The translations under genes and the position numbers were made by a program. A stretch of DNA of 64,000 nucleotides, taken from NCBI RefSeq assembly GCF_037975245.1, contig NC_092580.1, forward strand, positions 514,501 through 578,500, written 5' to 3'. Below the pieces are notes generated by a model that worked only from the letters and a program-made list of their open reading frames with translations, was not told the origin of the DNA and ran no database searches. Of this stretch, positions 9,792 to 22,000 are shown piece after piece. Origin of the DNA: Apostichopus japonicus. Its lineage: Eukaryota > Echinodermata > Holothuroidea > Aspidochirotida > Stichopodidae. Position 1 is the stretch's first letter; every line of letters starts with the position of its first letter.

Positions 9792-10134
9792 CTAAATAAA
9801 TGGAAAATTAAACAAGTTGTTAAAGTACTGGTTAGAGTAATGCAGTAAACTATTGGCATCTTCAGAGTGGCTGCATGGTTTAATCAGGAGATTCTTTTAG
9901 CACTGATTTCAAAACAAGTAAGTTAAGCACTGACATAACACCTGGTCTTGGATGCACTGACCGTTATCCCACTAACATTTTATTAACATTAACTTATAAA
10001 ACAACTTCAAGAAATTTCTGTAACCATTTTGCCGCTTTCTGGGTCACAGGTAAAACTGAGAACAAATGCAGGTCTACGTAACTAACTTCAAAAGTATGTT
10101 ATGTAAAGTAAAAACAAAGTACATGGATATATAC

Positions 10135-10292
10135 CTGGCCATGGTTTCAAACAGAAAGTTTGCAACGGTTTATGCTGTTTCATCTCTTACAGCAACAGCC
10201 TCTGGCAATTTTGAAAAATAGTCACATAGGGTTATGATGTACTTATTTCCATTGATGGTCTCTGCAAGGGGTCCAATCATATCCACACCCAC
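10135..10292 (-). pseudogene. Integrase catalytic-core exon 1 (first D), with nonsense codon
   Basis: On the minus strand a T-tract acceptor (AG at 10,294-10,293) and a donor (GCCAG/GTATAT) bound a 158-nt exon. It reads VGVDMIGPLAETINGNKYII, then TLCDYFSKLPEAVAVRDETA, then TAA (10,172-10,170), then TVANFLFETMA. VDMIGP supplies the first catalytic Asp, and the GNKYIITxxDYFSKxxEA stretch is diagnostic of this integrase family. The TAA is in frame and sits where Glu (GAA) is usual, so the gene is inactive unless it is a sequencing error. The outgoing phase matches exon 2. The intron between them is about 340 bp. Confidence 0.75.
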
Positions 10293-10518
10293 CTAAAAAA
10301 AAAAGGAAAATAGCATTCAGAACCATACACAATCATACCAACAACATTCTTGTACAGAACAGAATGCTGTATCAAATTTCGCAAATACTTTTGATACTGG
10401 ACAGTGAAGCTTTTTTAATTTCAATGATTTAAATTGCATGATTTTGGCTTTTCTTGATTTAAAACTATTACTGCTCACACTTTTCAGCACAAAGCTCGGT
10501 GGCTGTTTATTGCTCCCG

Positions 10519-10653
10519 TTAGTCTAAACTCTTCGATCTTTTCCGTATCGATCTTTTTACATTTAATGTTGAATTTTCAGGGCACAGTCCTGACAAACGA
10601 TATTTTCCAATGATACTGTACTCTTCATCGGTATCCAGCTCAGGAGAAGTCAT
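10519..10653 (-). pseudogene. Integrase gene relic, possible N-terminal exon (44 codons)
   Basis: On the minus strand ATG (10,653-10,651) opens MTSPELDTDEEYSIIGKYRL, then SGLCPENSTLNVKRSIRKRS, ending KSLD and TAA. The sense YxxIxxYLxxGxYPxxxxxxxKRxIRKRAKxF is seen at the N-terminus of GIN/KRBA2-like integrases, just before the zinc-binding HHCC region. It sits upstream of the core exons in the correct order and strand. No clear donor is visible, and an HHCC zinc-finger exon was not found between here and 10,292. It may be lost, or this may be a short unrelated frame. Confidence 0.45.
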
Positions 10654-10659
10654 CTTGTA

Positions 10660-12990
10660 CTATCAGATCGGGCTAAGTAAGTTAACGGTCTCAACTCCTA
10701 ATGCTTAACCGAGGCCAGAACAGTGCGTGCAAATATGCAACTACTAAGAATTTTGTGTGCCTGCGTGTTACACATTGAAATGTATTGCTTAGTATTAACA
10801 AGCATGGCCTGTGTTTAATAAATTTATGTCTTGTTGATCACTTTTCTTTGTTTCGAACTTGGAACCTATTAAGAGTTTATATATCTTTTTTAGTAAGGTT
10901 ATCAATTAATAACATGTTTGTTTACTCATTATTATTGCCTTTAAATGAACAATATATGTTTTATTACTAAGTATTAGGTTATATTAGGTAAAGCATTGGT
11001 GGTGATGTCTGAATCAAGATCTATTTGGATAGGTGATGTTCGGAACAAGAGTCATGACAAAAAAATCTGAGAGGACATTACCCAAAACTGTCAGCTTTTG
11101 GTTAATATATATGCTTATGTTGTGGTTTGATTTTATGGTATTTTGTTTCAATTACTTTCAATTTTGCTCTTTAAAGAGAAAACTGTAATTCAGGAAAAAT
11201 TGTGATTTTTCTCACGATACTCTAATTTTTCTTTGATAACATCATCAATATCATTGAAAACTTGTCTGATTATAGTAAATTTTATGTTAATAAAGGAACT
11301 AACGACAGAATTCCCAAAATGTAGCAGTAATGGAGTGGCACCACCATTAAGAAAAGAACCACTTTTGGAAAATTTATAGATTGTCACACTTTTCTACCAT
11401 CTTGAATATAATTTCCGGAATAGTTTAAGGTCTGGTCAATTCTAATTCATAAATTGCAGATATTAATTTTGTTTTTTTTTATTTAGAATAGAAGTTCTGT
11501 ACTGTAATTTGAAAATTTGCTACCTTTGGCAACCGTGAAACATGAACAGACCCAATTTCCAAAACGCTGATGTCAAACTCAAAGGTATAACAAACTTTTG
11601 TAAAATTTTGAAGACTTGCAGTGGGAGTTGTACAGTAAACCGCGAGAGTTGGCAGGCCTGCAAAACCCTACAGTAGCAATAGTCATCGACTTTTGTTGTA
11701 AATGATTTTTGCTGATGTACTGCATGAGCCTAGTCTAAGTCTTAACCCTATTGTTTTAAACTCTAGCCAGTGGCAGTAGGCCAAATTGTATTGGCCTAAT
11801 GGAATTTTTGGCTGAAACTGTAACTGTGTAAGGCCTAGCTAATTTAGAACTAGCCGTATGGCTGATAAGTCTGTTATCAAATCTTCAATCAAAGCGTTGT
11901 TGCATAGCATGCTAGGTGCTTACCCTAGGAGTATCTTAGGCTAAGCCATTACAATCTTCCATATACTTATTGCAATACCACCTGACTCCCCTGTCATTGG
12001 CCAAAAAAGGGGATATTGAATATCTACCCCATTTGGTAATGCTAGGCATACTTAATGCTCCTCTGCACAAATTCATGATTAATTAAGCACACAGAGTATT
12101 TTTTCATAGGGCAAGCCAAACATGTCTTCATGCACAGGAAAGTAGTGCTGGCCATTATGTTTACAACCATACATGTTGACTGGTGAATTAATTAGGTGAG
12201 CTCAAGGATGAATCCTAGTGGCAGTATTGGGGGTAGTTTATGCTATCAAGTAACAAGTTCTTAATGCTCGAGTGAATTTGAGGAGGACTGTTTATCTATA
12301 GACAGTCTTGGCCTTCATGCATAGCATTAGACCTAGTATGTATTGCTATGCCCATAGTAGTAGTAGGCTACTTCTTATGGCCATATTCAACTTCAATTCC
12401 TATGATCGAGATACACAGCATATAGGTCCATTAGGCCTAACTCAGTCCAGCTACAGTCAGGGTTGCACTGGCATAACTAGGTCTAGGCTAGGCTTGTTAT
12501 AACTCAGTCGTAGGCCTAGACTAAGCAAGGCATAGGCCTAAGCTTGTTTGCTTTGATCTCAAATAAGTAGTAAGCCAAGCCTAAAATGGAACTGAACAGG
12601 AAATCCTGGACTTTATGACCAAAACATGCCGATCTACTCTTACTGTCGTAATACTAGTTGTTGAAGCCTAGCCTAGTACCGAGTAGTAGTACTAGTAGTG
12701 CCTATGGCCCTATGCCTATCCCCACCTCACACAGCTTGGTAGGCCTCTAGACCGTCATGCAATTGAAATTTTGTCTCCCAAATCTTTCGTCTTTGTACTT
12801 TGGTAGGCAAACCAAAAAAAACGAACTCTATCTCCATTATGCTGGCTACATTAGGCCGCACAGCAAGGCAAGATATTTTCTTTAAAACAATACAAAACCA
12901 TTTTTAGCCTAGCCTACACACGTTTTATACAAAATATGTGTTTGTATGCCAGTGTCGTCTGCACATTGCAAAAACTTAAAAGTTTTTGAT
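10660..12990. other. Non-coding, AGGCCT-palindrome-rich stretch
   Basis: No supported gene. From about 11.7 to 12.8 kb the sequence is strewn with TAGGCCTA/AGGCCT/CTAGGC words on both strands, a compositional signature also seen once each near 1,338 and 2,593. A minus-strand open frame at 11,190-11,387 has no recognisable motif. The rest is ordinary AT-rich sequence. Confidence 0.45.
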
Positions 12991-12994
12991 TTAG

Positions 12995-13670
12995 GGTGGC
13001 ATACTCCTATTAGAGTCTATATCAATCCGCTCGATTGTTCTCCTATCTCAGGAAAAGTGCCAAAAAGCAGCGGGAGAACATCTTTTGTGACCTGTTATCA
13101 ATCATAATCTAGATTTTTGTGGCTTGCATGTTGAAGAGCATGAATGGAAGTACATATGGTGAGAAAATTGGGTCAATTGAGGCAATTTTAGACCTTTAGG
13201 CCTCCCGGGAGCAGCGTAGGAAATTTGTTTACCACTGAGTGAAGAGGTTTGTTTACAAGTGACGAAAACTTCCGGCTCGGATAGCAAAAAATCTACACGG
13301 TCATGGTACGGAAAATTGATGGTGCCATGAAAGGCCAACTTGTCAGCTATCCGGTGATGGGTAGCGTTTAGCTAGTGAAAACTTCTATCTAGACTTAGAG
13401 ACCACATTACTTTTGTGATTTTGTGTGTAAGTCAATGGGGCTTTTAATGGGCGTATGCTACCTTAGGGTGCAGGTGGCATACTCCTATTAGAATCAATAT
13501 CTATCCGCCCGATTGTTATTCAATCTCAGGAAAAGTTCCAAAAAGCAGCAGGAGAACATCTCTTTTTGACCCGTTATCAATCATGATCTGGGTTTTTCTG
13601 TGGCTTGCATGTTGAAGAGCATAAATGAACATACATATTGAGCAAAAATTGGGTCAATTTAAAGGCATTG
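12995..13670. repeat. Direct duplication, about 195-bp copies 478 bp apart
   Basis: The segment starting GGTGGCATACTCCTATTAGA at 12,995 recurs at 13,473. Both copies share AATCTCAGG/ATCTCAGG, AAAAAGCAG, GTTATCAATCAT, GTGGCTTGCATGTTGAAGAG and ATTGGGTCAATT in order, to about 13,190 and 13,670. They are clearly diverged (scattered substitutions and small indels), so the duplication is old. No coding capacity recognised. Confidence 0.7.
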
Positions 13671-14041
13671 AAGAGTCGCCCCAAACCGCGTGCGGCCATC
13701 TGAAACAGTTAACTTTCCGTGGCTTGCAAGTGACGATTTGTTCGTGTCGCTACAAAATGCAGACAGTACAGTAATGAAATGTGTTACCGTGTTATATAAG
13801 ATGTCCAGCGCTGTATTGTCTGTACGCTATGCTGTAGGTATTGACCGCAGCTGTATGTACTGACTGTACACTAGTGTCTAATTACCGATGGTAGCAAGCT
13901 GTGTGTATTTTCTGGGATCGATGGTGGTGTCTAACACTTTTGTTACATCTCATTCGAAACTAGGTCATGTTACCGGCATTATACGTTTCTTTTTGCGCGA
14001 GTCTTCACACCCTTTAAGTCCCCTCTAGGCCAAGAGAGGAG

Positions 14042-14284
14042 ATGCTTATCCAACCAATTTTACATAACTCTCTCTTACGCGAAGAGAACGGTGAAACTGT
14101 TTTTAACAGTATTTTTATTGATGAGGATATTATTATGGTTGGCGACCTTATATATGAGGTCATCCCAACACAAATGCCATCAGAAACCGTTCATGAATGT
14201 ATAACACTTACTATTCCCGAAAATCCCATTTCCTTGAATGAAGTACAGACGATTATTTCTATGGTAATGAATGTATTACCCTAG
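14042..14284 (+). other. 80-codon open frame, unrecognised
   Basis: The plus-strand ATG opens MLIQPILHNSLLREENGETV and continues, acidic and hydrophobic, through VGDLIYEVIPTQMPSETVHE to MVMNVLP and TAG. It is longer and more protein-like than neighbouring chance frames. No domain, signal or splice context identifies it. It could be an exon fragment of a transposon protein. Confidence 0.2.
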
Positions 14285-14354
14285 AACTGGTTGACAGAGA
14301 TCTATTCATCCGACAGAGTGGTATCTAGACAATCCGACTTACACATGCGCGTAT

Positions 14355-14384
14355 CCAGGGGCGTTGAGGTGCTCGCTCCCCTGG
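14355..14384. repeat. Short perfect inverted repeat
   Basis: CCAGGGG at 14,355-14,361 and CCCCTGG at 14,378-14,384 form a 7-bp stem with a 16-base loop, immediately before the polypurine tract. It may be a piece of a decayed element; nothing more can be said. Confidence 0.4.
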
Positions 14385-14407
14385 GAGGAAATAGATGAGA
14401 GAAATTT

Positions 14408-14507
14408 AGAAAGAAGGGAAAAGGGAAAAAGAGGGGGAAGAGGAGGAAGGAGAGCAAGGAAGGGAAAAGAAAAAGAGGAAAGAGAGAAAAGGGAGAAAAG
14501 GAGGGAG
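14408..14507 (+). repeat. Polypurine tract, about 100 bases
   Basis: The plus strand is almost entirely A and G over about 100 bases, with a single C near 14,455. Repeated GGGAAAAG/GAGGAAG words give it mirror-like symmetry. Such tracts can adopt triplex (H-DNA). Apparent open frames on the minus strand here (F/L/S/P-rich) are a by-product of the composition. Confidence 0.8.
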
Positions 14508-14704
14508 TACAAGACTTGAAAAACGCCAAGACACCGGGAAGAGAAAGAGGAACAGTGACATAATTACAGCGCTGATCCCTATAATATACACAGGGTAGCC
14601 AGTGACGGATCGAGGATTTCGGAAGGGGCGTGCGTCTCACCCTACCCCTTACACCAACAACTCCTTTTTTGACGTTTCCATTTTCCCTCTCTCACTAGTG
14701 TATA

Positions 14705-14708
<4 letters not shown>

Positions 14709-14760
<52 letters not shown>

Positions 14761-14783
14761 TTCATTCATTCATTCATTCATTT
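14709..14783. repeat. (TA)n then (ATTC)n compound microsatellite
   Basis: About 24 TA dinucleotides (14,709-14,757) run directly into about six ATTC tetranucleotides and then a T-run. Such compound microsatellites often start in the tail of a retroelement. Confidence 0.95.
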
Positions 14784-14954
14784 GTTTTTTTTTTCACATA
14801 AATATTACAATGTGAATGGAAGTCTGCCTATGCTGGCAAAACAGAAGACTCCCATGATGAAAAGATAGAAAATAGTGAAAATAATGTTAATAACAATACG
14901 TATACGCTTCAATATGTGAATATGCTGCTTTGCGACTATGCAGCTAAATCATAA

Positions 14955-15290
14955 TTAATAAGACATGATAATTTCTTTAGCAAGACATTTACTAAATGTG
15001 GAGCTTGTTTCCTTATTTTTTAAAGTTATTGACAGTGAATTCCAAATGTTGGTTGCACGGTTTCTGAGGCTTAACATACCAGTGCATGTTTTATATGATT
15101 TATAATGTGCGTTGCTAGCCGTTCTGGTATTATGATTATGGAAATCTGTGTTGCTATTTATAAAATTTCGAAAACTGATTGGTAATGATTCATTCCAAGC
15201 CTTGTATGTAAATGTTGCAATATTAACTTTTATAATGTCATCTAATTTCAATAAATTTAGTTTTTTTTCAAAAATTTCAAAAAATATATA
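14955..15290 (-). mobile_element. Non-LTR retrotransposon relic, C-terminus of reverse transcriptase ORF
   Basis: The minus strand encodes EKKLNLLKLDDIIKVNIATF, then TYKAWNESLPISFRNFI, then HNHNTRTASNAHYKSYKT, then LSLRNRATNIWNSLSITLKN, ending at a stop near 14,955. The sense LxIxDIxKLxxxxFxYK...LPxxFxxFF...HxYxTR...SIRxxGxxxWNSLPxxIK is the end of many LINE reverse-transcriptase proteins. A (TA)n insertion at about 15,285-15,300 interrupts the region upstream. The remaining frame is open for 98 codons, so it is younger than the relic at 2.7-3.2 kb. No reverse-transcriptase catalytic core remains. Confidence 0.8.
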
Positions 15291-15449
15291 TATATATATT
15301 CTATTACTGACATTATTAAAAATAAATTATCGTGTAGGTCATTTAGAAAATGTTATATTAAAGAAACAATTGCATCATATTAATTAAAATATCATATAAT
15401 TGATTTATTGTCGAAACGTTAAATTTGATCTTTAATTTTTTCTTCTCTT

Positions 15450-15562
15450 TTCTTTCTTCAGGGAGTCTTCTACATTGTTAAGCTATTGTATGATTTATAG
15501 AAGACTTCCTTTCACCTTGTATATTTGCACGTGAAAAAACAAAATAAATCAAATCAAATCAA
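15450..15562 (+). mobile_element. Possible LINE/SINE 3' end with (TCAAA)n tail
   Basis: The plus strand ends in AAACAAAATAAATCAAATCAAATCAAAT, read here as AAATAAA followed by three TCAAA repeats, and then a (TA)n run. Short pentamer tails of this kind finish many invertebrate non-LTR elements. The upstream sequence (GTATTTGCACGTG-type 3' UTR) has no coding remnant, and the 5' limit is arbitrary. It is in the opposite orientation to the LINE relic at 14,955-15,290. Confidence 0.4.
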
Positions 15563-16085
15563 ATATATATATTTCATATAATATTTCATTCATATAATAT
15601 TTCATATAAAATTATATATATATATATATATATATTTCAAAAATTTCCAAATATATATATATGGTCTATCATAACGCGTGTGTGCGTATGGACGCCTTAA
15701 ACAATTGTACAAGTGTGCTATGAAACCAACTACTATGGACGCACCCATCACTTCTTGAGATTGTTCCCATCTGCATGAAAACGCGCGCCCCACAACCCTA
15801 CGCCCCACCCGGCCTCTAATCGCTACCCGATGAGTTACGAAACTTAATTAGAGACCTCCCCCCCCCCCCCCAGTACCAAAACCTTGACAAAATCCGACAA
15901 CACACAACTTAATCGATAAAAGGTGATCGGGAAGTGTATGAGTCACGTCTAGAGGTCGTCCTCTGACCTACATGGAGTGTGACCACTCCCGATTTTGCTA
16001 TTTCCAAGAACAGGGTCCCAAAATTCCCAAGAAATCCCAAGGACACTGTACTTTATGGATATATAGCAATATCTGGCGATATCTA
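15563..16085. other. Microsatellites and unique sequence before the satellite
   Basis: Contains (TA)n runs at about 15,563-15,570, 15,608-15,635 and 15,650-15,662 and a C-run at about 15,856-15,871. No gene or transposon end is recognisable in the unique remainder up to the first, diverged satellite monomer. Confidence 0.6.
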
Positions 16086-19000
16086 GGTATGGATTTTTGA
16101 ATCCTGGGATCGAGACCAGGCCGCCGCAGTTTGCTTTTGCCGCGATCTTATACGGTCTCTGGAACTTTAAGTATTAGAAACGAACATAGATTTATATCAA
16201 CTGCTGTCGTGGCGCGGTTGGTTGTGCTCTGTACCTCGAGAGCGTGACGTATTTTGGATCAAGGGCTCGAGACCAGGTGGGGGCAGTTTGCTTTTGCCGC
16301 GATCTTATACGGTATCGGGAACTGTAAGTATTAGAAACGAACATAGATTTATATCAACTGCTGTCGTGGCGCGGTTGGTTGTTCTGTACCTCGAGAGCGT
16401 GACGTATTTTGGATCGCGGGCTCGAGACCAGGTGGGGGCAGTTTGCTTTTGCCGCGATCTCATACGGTCTCTGGAAACTTTAAGTATTAGAAACGAACAT
16501 AGATTTATATCAACTGCTGTCGTGGCGCGGTTGGTTGCTCTGTACCTCGAGAGCGTGACGTATTTTGGATCGCGGGCTCGAGACCTGGTGGGAGCAGTTT
16601 GCTTTTGCCGCGATCTTATACGGTCTCTGGGAACTTTAAGTATTAGAAACGAACATAGATTGATATCAACTGCTGTCGTGGCGCGGTTGGTTGCTCTGTA
16701 CCTCGAGAGCGTGACGTATTTTGGATCGCGGGCTCGAGACCAGGTGGGGGCAGTTTGCTTTTGCCGCGATCTTATACGGTCTCTGGAACTTTAAGTATTA
16801 GAAACGAACATAGATTTATATCAACTGCTGTCGTGGCGCGGTTGGTTGTGCTCTGTACCTCGAGAGCGTGACGTATTTTGGATCGCGGGCTCGAGACCAG
16901 GCCAGGGCAGTTTGCTTTTGCCGCGATCTTATACGGTCTCTGGAACTTTAAGTATTAGAAACGAACATAGATTTCTATTAACTGCTGTCGTGGCGCGGTT
17001 GGTTGTGCTCTGTACCTCGAGAGCGTGACGTATTTTGGATCGCGGGCTCGAGACCAGGTGGGGGCAGTTTGCTTTTGCCGCGATCTGATACGGTCTCTGG
17101 GAACTTTAAGTATTAGAAACGAACATAGATTTATATCAACTGCTGTCGTGGCGCGGTTGGTTGCTCTGTACCTCCAGAGCGTGACGTATTTTGGATCGCG
17201 GGCTCGAGACCAGGTGGGGGCAGTTTGCTTTTGCCGGGATCTTATACGGTCTCTGGAAACTTTAAGTATTAGAAACGAACATAGATTTATATCAACTGCT
17301 GTCGTGGCGCGGTTGGTTGCTCTGTACCTCGATAGCGTGACGTATTTTGGATCGCGGGCTCGAGACCAGGTGGGGGCAGTTTGCTTTTGCCGGGATCTTA
17401 TACGGTCTCTGGGAACTTTAAGTATTAGAAACGAACATAGATTTATATCAACTGCTGTCGTGGCGCGTTTGGTTGCTCTGTACCTCGAGAGCGTGACGTA
17501 TTTTGGATCGCGGGCTCGAGACCAGGTGGGGGCAGTTTGCTTTTGCCGCGATCTTATACGGTCTCTGGGAACTTTAAGTATTAGAAACGAACATAGCTTT
17601 ATATCAACTGCTGTCGTGGCGCGGTTGGTTGCTCTGTACCTCGAGAGCGTGACGTATTTTGGATCGCGGGCTCGAGACCAGGTGGGGGCAGTTTGCTTTT
17701 GCCGCGATCACATACGGTCTCTGGGAACTTTAAGTATTAGAAACGAACATAGATTTATATCAACTGCTGTCGTGGCGCGGTTGGTTGCTCTGTACCTCGA
17801 GAGCGTGACGTATTTTGGATCGCGGGCTCGAGACCAGGTGGGGGCAGTTTGCTTTTGCCGCAATCTTATACGGTCTCTGGAAACTTTAAGTATTAGAAAC
17901 GAACATAGATTTATATCAACTGCTGTCGTGGCGCGGTTGGTTGCTCTGTACCTCGAGAGCGTGACGTATTTTGGATCGCGGGCTCGAGACCAGGTGGGGG
18001 CAGTTTGCTTTTGCCGCGATCTTATACGGTCTCTGGAACTTTAAGTATTAGAAACGAACATAGATTTATATCAACTGCTGTCGTGGCGCGGTTGGTTGCT
18101 CTGTACCTCGAGAGCGTGACGTATTTTGGATCGCGGGCTCGAGACCAGGTGGGGGCAGTTTGCTTTTGCCGCGATCTTATACGGTCTCTGGAACTTTAAG
18201 TATTAGAAACGAACATAGATTTATATCAACTGCTGTCGTGGCGCGGTTGGTTGCTCTGTACCTCGAGAGCGTGACGTATTTTGGATCGCGGGCTCGAGAC
18301 CAGGTGGGGGCAGTTTGCTTTTGCCGCGATCTCATACGGTCTCTGGAACTTTAAGTATTAGAAACGAACATAGATTTATATCAACTGCTGTCGTGGCGCG
18401 GTTGGTTGCTCTGTACCTCGAGAGCGTGACGTATTTTGGATTGCGGGCTCGAGACCAGGTGGGGGCAGTTTGCTTTTGCCGCGATCTCATACGGTCTCTG
18501 GGAACTTTAAGTATTAGAAACGAACATAGATTTATATCAACTGCTGTCGTGGCGCGGTTGGTTGCTCTGTACCTCGAGAGCGTGACGTATTTTGGATCGC
18601 GGGCTCGAGACCAGGTGGGGGCAGTTTGCTTTTGCCGCGATCTCATACGGTCTCTGGGAACTTTAAGTATTAGAAACGAACATAGAGTTATATCAACTGC
18701 TGTCGTGGCGCGGTTGGTTGCTCTGTACCTCGAGAGCGTGACGTATTTTGGATCGCGGGCTCGAGACCAGGTGGGGGCAGTTTGCTTTTGCCGCGATCTC
18801 ATACGGTCTCTGGAAACTTTAAGTATTAGAAACGAACATAGATTTATATCAACTGCTGTCGTGGCGCGGTTGGTTGCTCTGTACCTCGAGAGCGTGACGT
18901 ATTTTGGATCGCGGGCTCGAGACCAGGTGGGGGCAGTTTGCTTTTGCCGCGATCTCATACGGTCTCTGGGAACTTTAAGTATTAGAAACGAACATAGATT

Positions 19001-22000
19001 TATATCAACTGCTGTCGTGGCGCGGTTGGTTGCTCTGTACCTCGAGAGCGTGACGTATTTTGGATCGCGGGCTCGAGACCAGGTGGGGGCAGTTTGCTTT
19101 TGCCGCGATCTCATACGGTCTCTGGGAACTTTAAGTATTAGAAACGAACATAGATTTCTATCAACTGCTGTCGTGGCGCGGTTGGTTGCTCTGTACCTCG
19201 AGAGCGTGACGTATTTTGGATCGCGGGCTCGAGACCAGGTGGGGGCAGTTTGCTTTTGCCGCGATCTCATACGGTCTCTGGAACTTTAAGTATTAGAAAC
19301 GAACATAGATTTATATCAACTGCTGTCGTGGCGCGGTTGGTTGCTCTGTACCTCGAGAGCGTGACGTATTTTGGATCGCGGGCTCGAGACCAGGTGGGGG
19401 CAGTTTGCTTTTGCCGGGATCTTATACGGTCTCTGGGAACTTTAAGTATTAGAAACGAACATAGATTTATATCAACTGCTGTCGTGGCGCGGTTGGTTGC
19501 TCTGTACCTCCAGAGCGTGACGTATTTTGGATCGCGGGCTCGAGACCAGGTGGGGGCAGTTTGTTTTTTCCGCGATCTCATACGGTCTCTGGAACTTTAA
19601 GTATTAGAAACGAACATAGATTTATATCAACTGCTGTCGTGGCACGGTTGGTTGCTCTGTACCTCGAGAGCGTGACGTTTTTTGGATCGCGTGCTCGAGA
19701 CCAGGTGGGGGCAGTTTGCTTTTGCCGCGATCTTATACGGTCTCTGGGAACTTTAAGTATTAGAAACGAACATAGATTTATATCAACTGCTGTCGTGGCG
19801 CGGTTGGTTGCTCTGTACCTCGAGAGCGTGACGTATTTTGGATCGCGGGCTCGAGACCAGGTGGGGGCAGTTTGCTTTTGCCGCGATCTCATACGGTCTC
19901 TGGGAACTTTAAGTATTAGAAACGAACATAGATTTATATTACTGCTGTCGTGGCGCGGTTGGTTGCTCTGTACCTCGAGAGCGTGACGTATTTTGGATCG
20001 CGGGCTCGAGACCAGGTGGGGGCAGTTTGCTTTTGCCGCGATCTCATACGGTCTCTGGGAACTTTAAGTATTAGAAACGAACATAGATTTATATCAACTG
20101 CTGTCGTGGCGCGGTTGGTTGCTCTGTACCTCGAGAGCGTGACGTATTTTGGATCGCGGGCTCGAGACCACGTGGGTCAGTTTGCTTTTGCCGCGATCTT
20201 ATACGGCCCCTGGAACTTTAAGTATTAGAAACGAACATAGATTTATATCAACTGCTGTCGTGGCGCGGTTGGTTGCTCTGTACCTCCAGAGCGTGACGTA
20301 TTTTGGATCGCGGGCTCGAGACCAGGTGGGGGCAGTTTGCTTTTGCCGCGATCTCATACGGTCTCTGGAACTTTAAGTATTAGAAACGAACATAGATTTA
20401 TATCAACTGCTGTCGTGGCGCGGTTGGTTGCTCTGTACCTCGAGAGCGTGACGTATTTTGGATCGCGGGCTCGAGACCAGGTGGGGGCAGTTTGCTTTTG
20501 CCGCGATCTCATACGGTCTCTGGGAACTTTAAGTATTAGAAACGAACATAGATTTATATCAACTGCTGTCGTGGCGCGGTTGGTTGCTCTGTACCTCCAG
20601 AGCGTGACGTAATTTGGATCGCGGGCTCGAGACCAGGTGGGGGCAGTTTGCTTTTGCCGCGATCTCATACGGTCTCTGGGAACTTTAAGTATTAGAAACG
20701 AACATAGATTTATATCAACTGCTGTCGTGGCGCGGTTGGTTGCTCTGTACCTCGAGAGCGTGACGTATTTTGGATCGCGGGCTCGAGACCAGGTGGGGGC
20801 AGTTTGCTTTTGCCGCGATCTCATACGGTCTCTGGAACTTTAAGTATTAGAAACGAACATAGATTTATATCAACTGCTGTCGTGGCGCGGTTGGTTGCTC
20901 TGTACCTCGAGAGCGTGACGTATTTTGGATTGCGGGCTCGAGACCAGGTGGGGGCAGTTTGCTTTTGCCGCGATCCCATACGGTCTCTGGAACTTTAAGT
21001 ATTAGAAACGAACATAGATTTATATCAACTGCTGTCGTGGCGCGGTTGGTTGCTCTGTACCTCGAGAGCGTGACGTATTTTGGATCGCGGGCTCGAGACC
21101 AGGTGGGGGCGGTTAGCTTTTTCCGCGATCCGGTACGGTCTCTGGAACTTTAAGTATTAGAAACGAACATAGATTTATATCAACTGCTGTCGTGGCGCGG
21201 TTGGTTGCTCTGTACCTCGAGAGCGTGACGTATTTTGGATCGCGGGCTCGAGACCAGGTGGGGCAGTTTGCTTTTGCCGCGATCTTATACGGTCTCTGGG
21301 AACTTTAAGTATTAGAAACGAACATAGATTTATATCAACTGCTGTCGTGGCGCGGTTGGTTGCTCTGTACCTCGAGAGCGTGACGTATTCTGGATCGCGG
21401 GCTCGAGACCAGGTGGGGGCAGTTTGCTTTTGCCGCGATCTTATACGGTTTCTCGGAACTTAAAGGATTAGAAACGAACATAGATTTATATCATCTGCTG
21501 TCGTGGCGCGGTTGGTTGCTCTGTACCTCGAGAGCGTGACGTATTTTGGATCGCGGGCTCGAGACCAGGTGGGGGCAGTTTGCTTTTGCCGCGATCTTAT
21601 ACGGTCTCTGGAACTTTAAGTATTAGAAACGAACATAGATTTATATCAACTGCTGTCGTGGCGCGGTTGGTTGCTCTGTACCTCGAGAGCGTGACGTATT
21701 TTGGATCGCGGGCTCGAGACCAGGTGGGGGCAGTTTGCTTTTGCCGCGATCTTATACGGTCTCTGGGAACTTTAAGTATTAGAAACGAACATAGATTTAT
21801 ATCAACTGCTGTCGTGGCGCGGTTGGTTGCTCTGTACCTCGAGAGCGTGACGTATTTTGGATCGCGGGCTCGAGACCAGGTGGGGGCAGTTTGCTTTTGC
21901 CGCGATCTCATACGGTCTCTGGAACTTTAAGTATTAGAAACGAACATAGATTTATATCAACTGCTGTCGTGGCGCGGTTGGTTGCTCTGTACCTCGAGAG

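Noticed and set aside
11190-11387. 65-codon minus-strand frame as a gene
   Set aside because: Somewhat protein-like but no domain, splice site or continuation recognised; it lies in AT-rich unique sequence.
14302-14640. Minus-strand open frame rich in Phe, Ser, Leu and Pro
   Set aside because: It is the complement of the polypurine tract; low-complexity composition explains the absence of stops.
14601-14660. CAGTGACGGATCGAGGATTT as a transposon terminal repeat
   Set aside because: It resembles ends common in invertebrate DNA elements, but no inverted partner or target-site duplication was found nearby.
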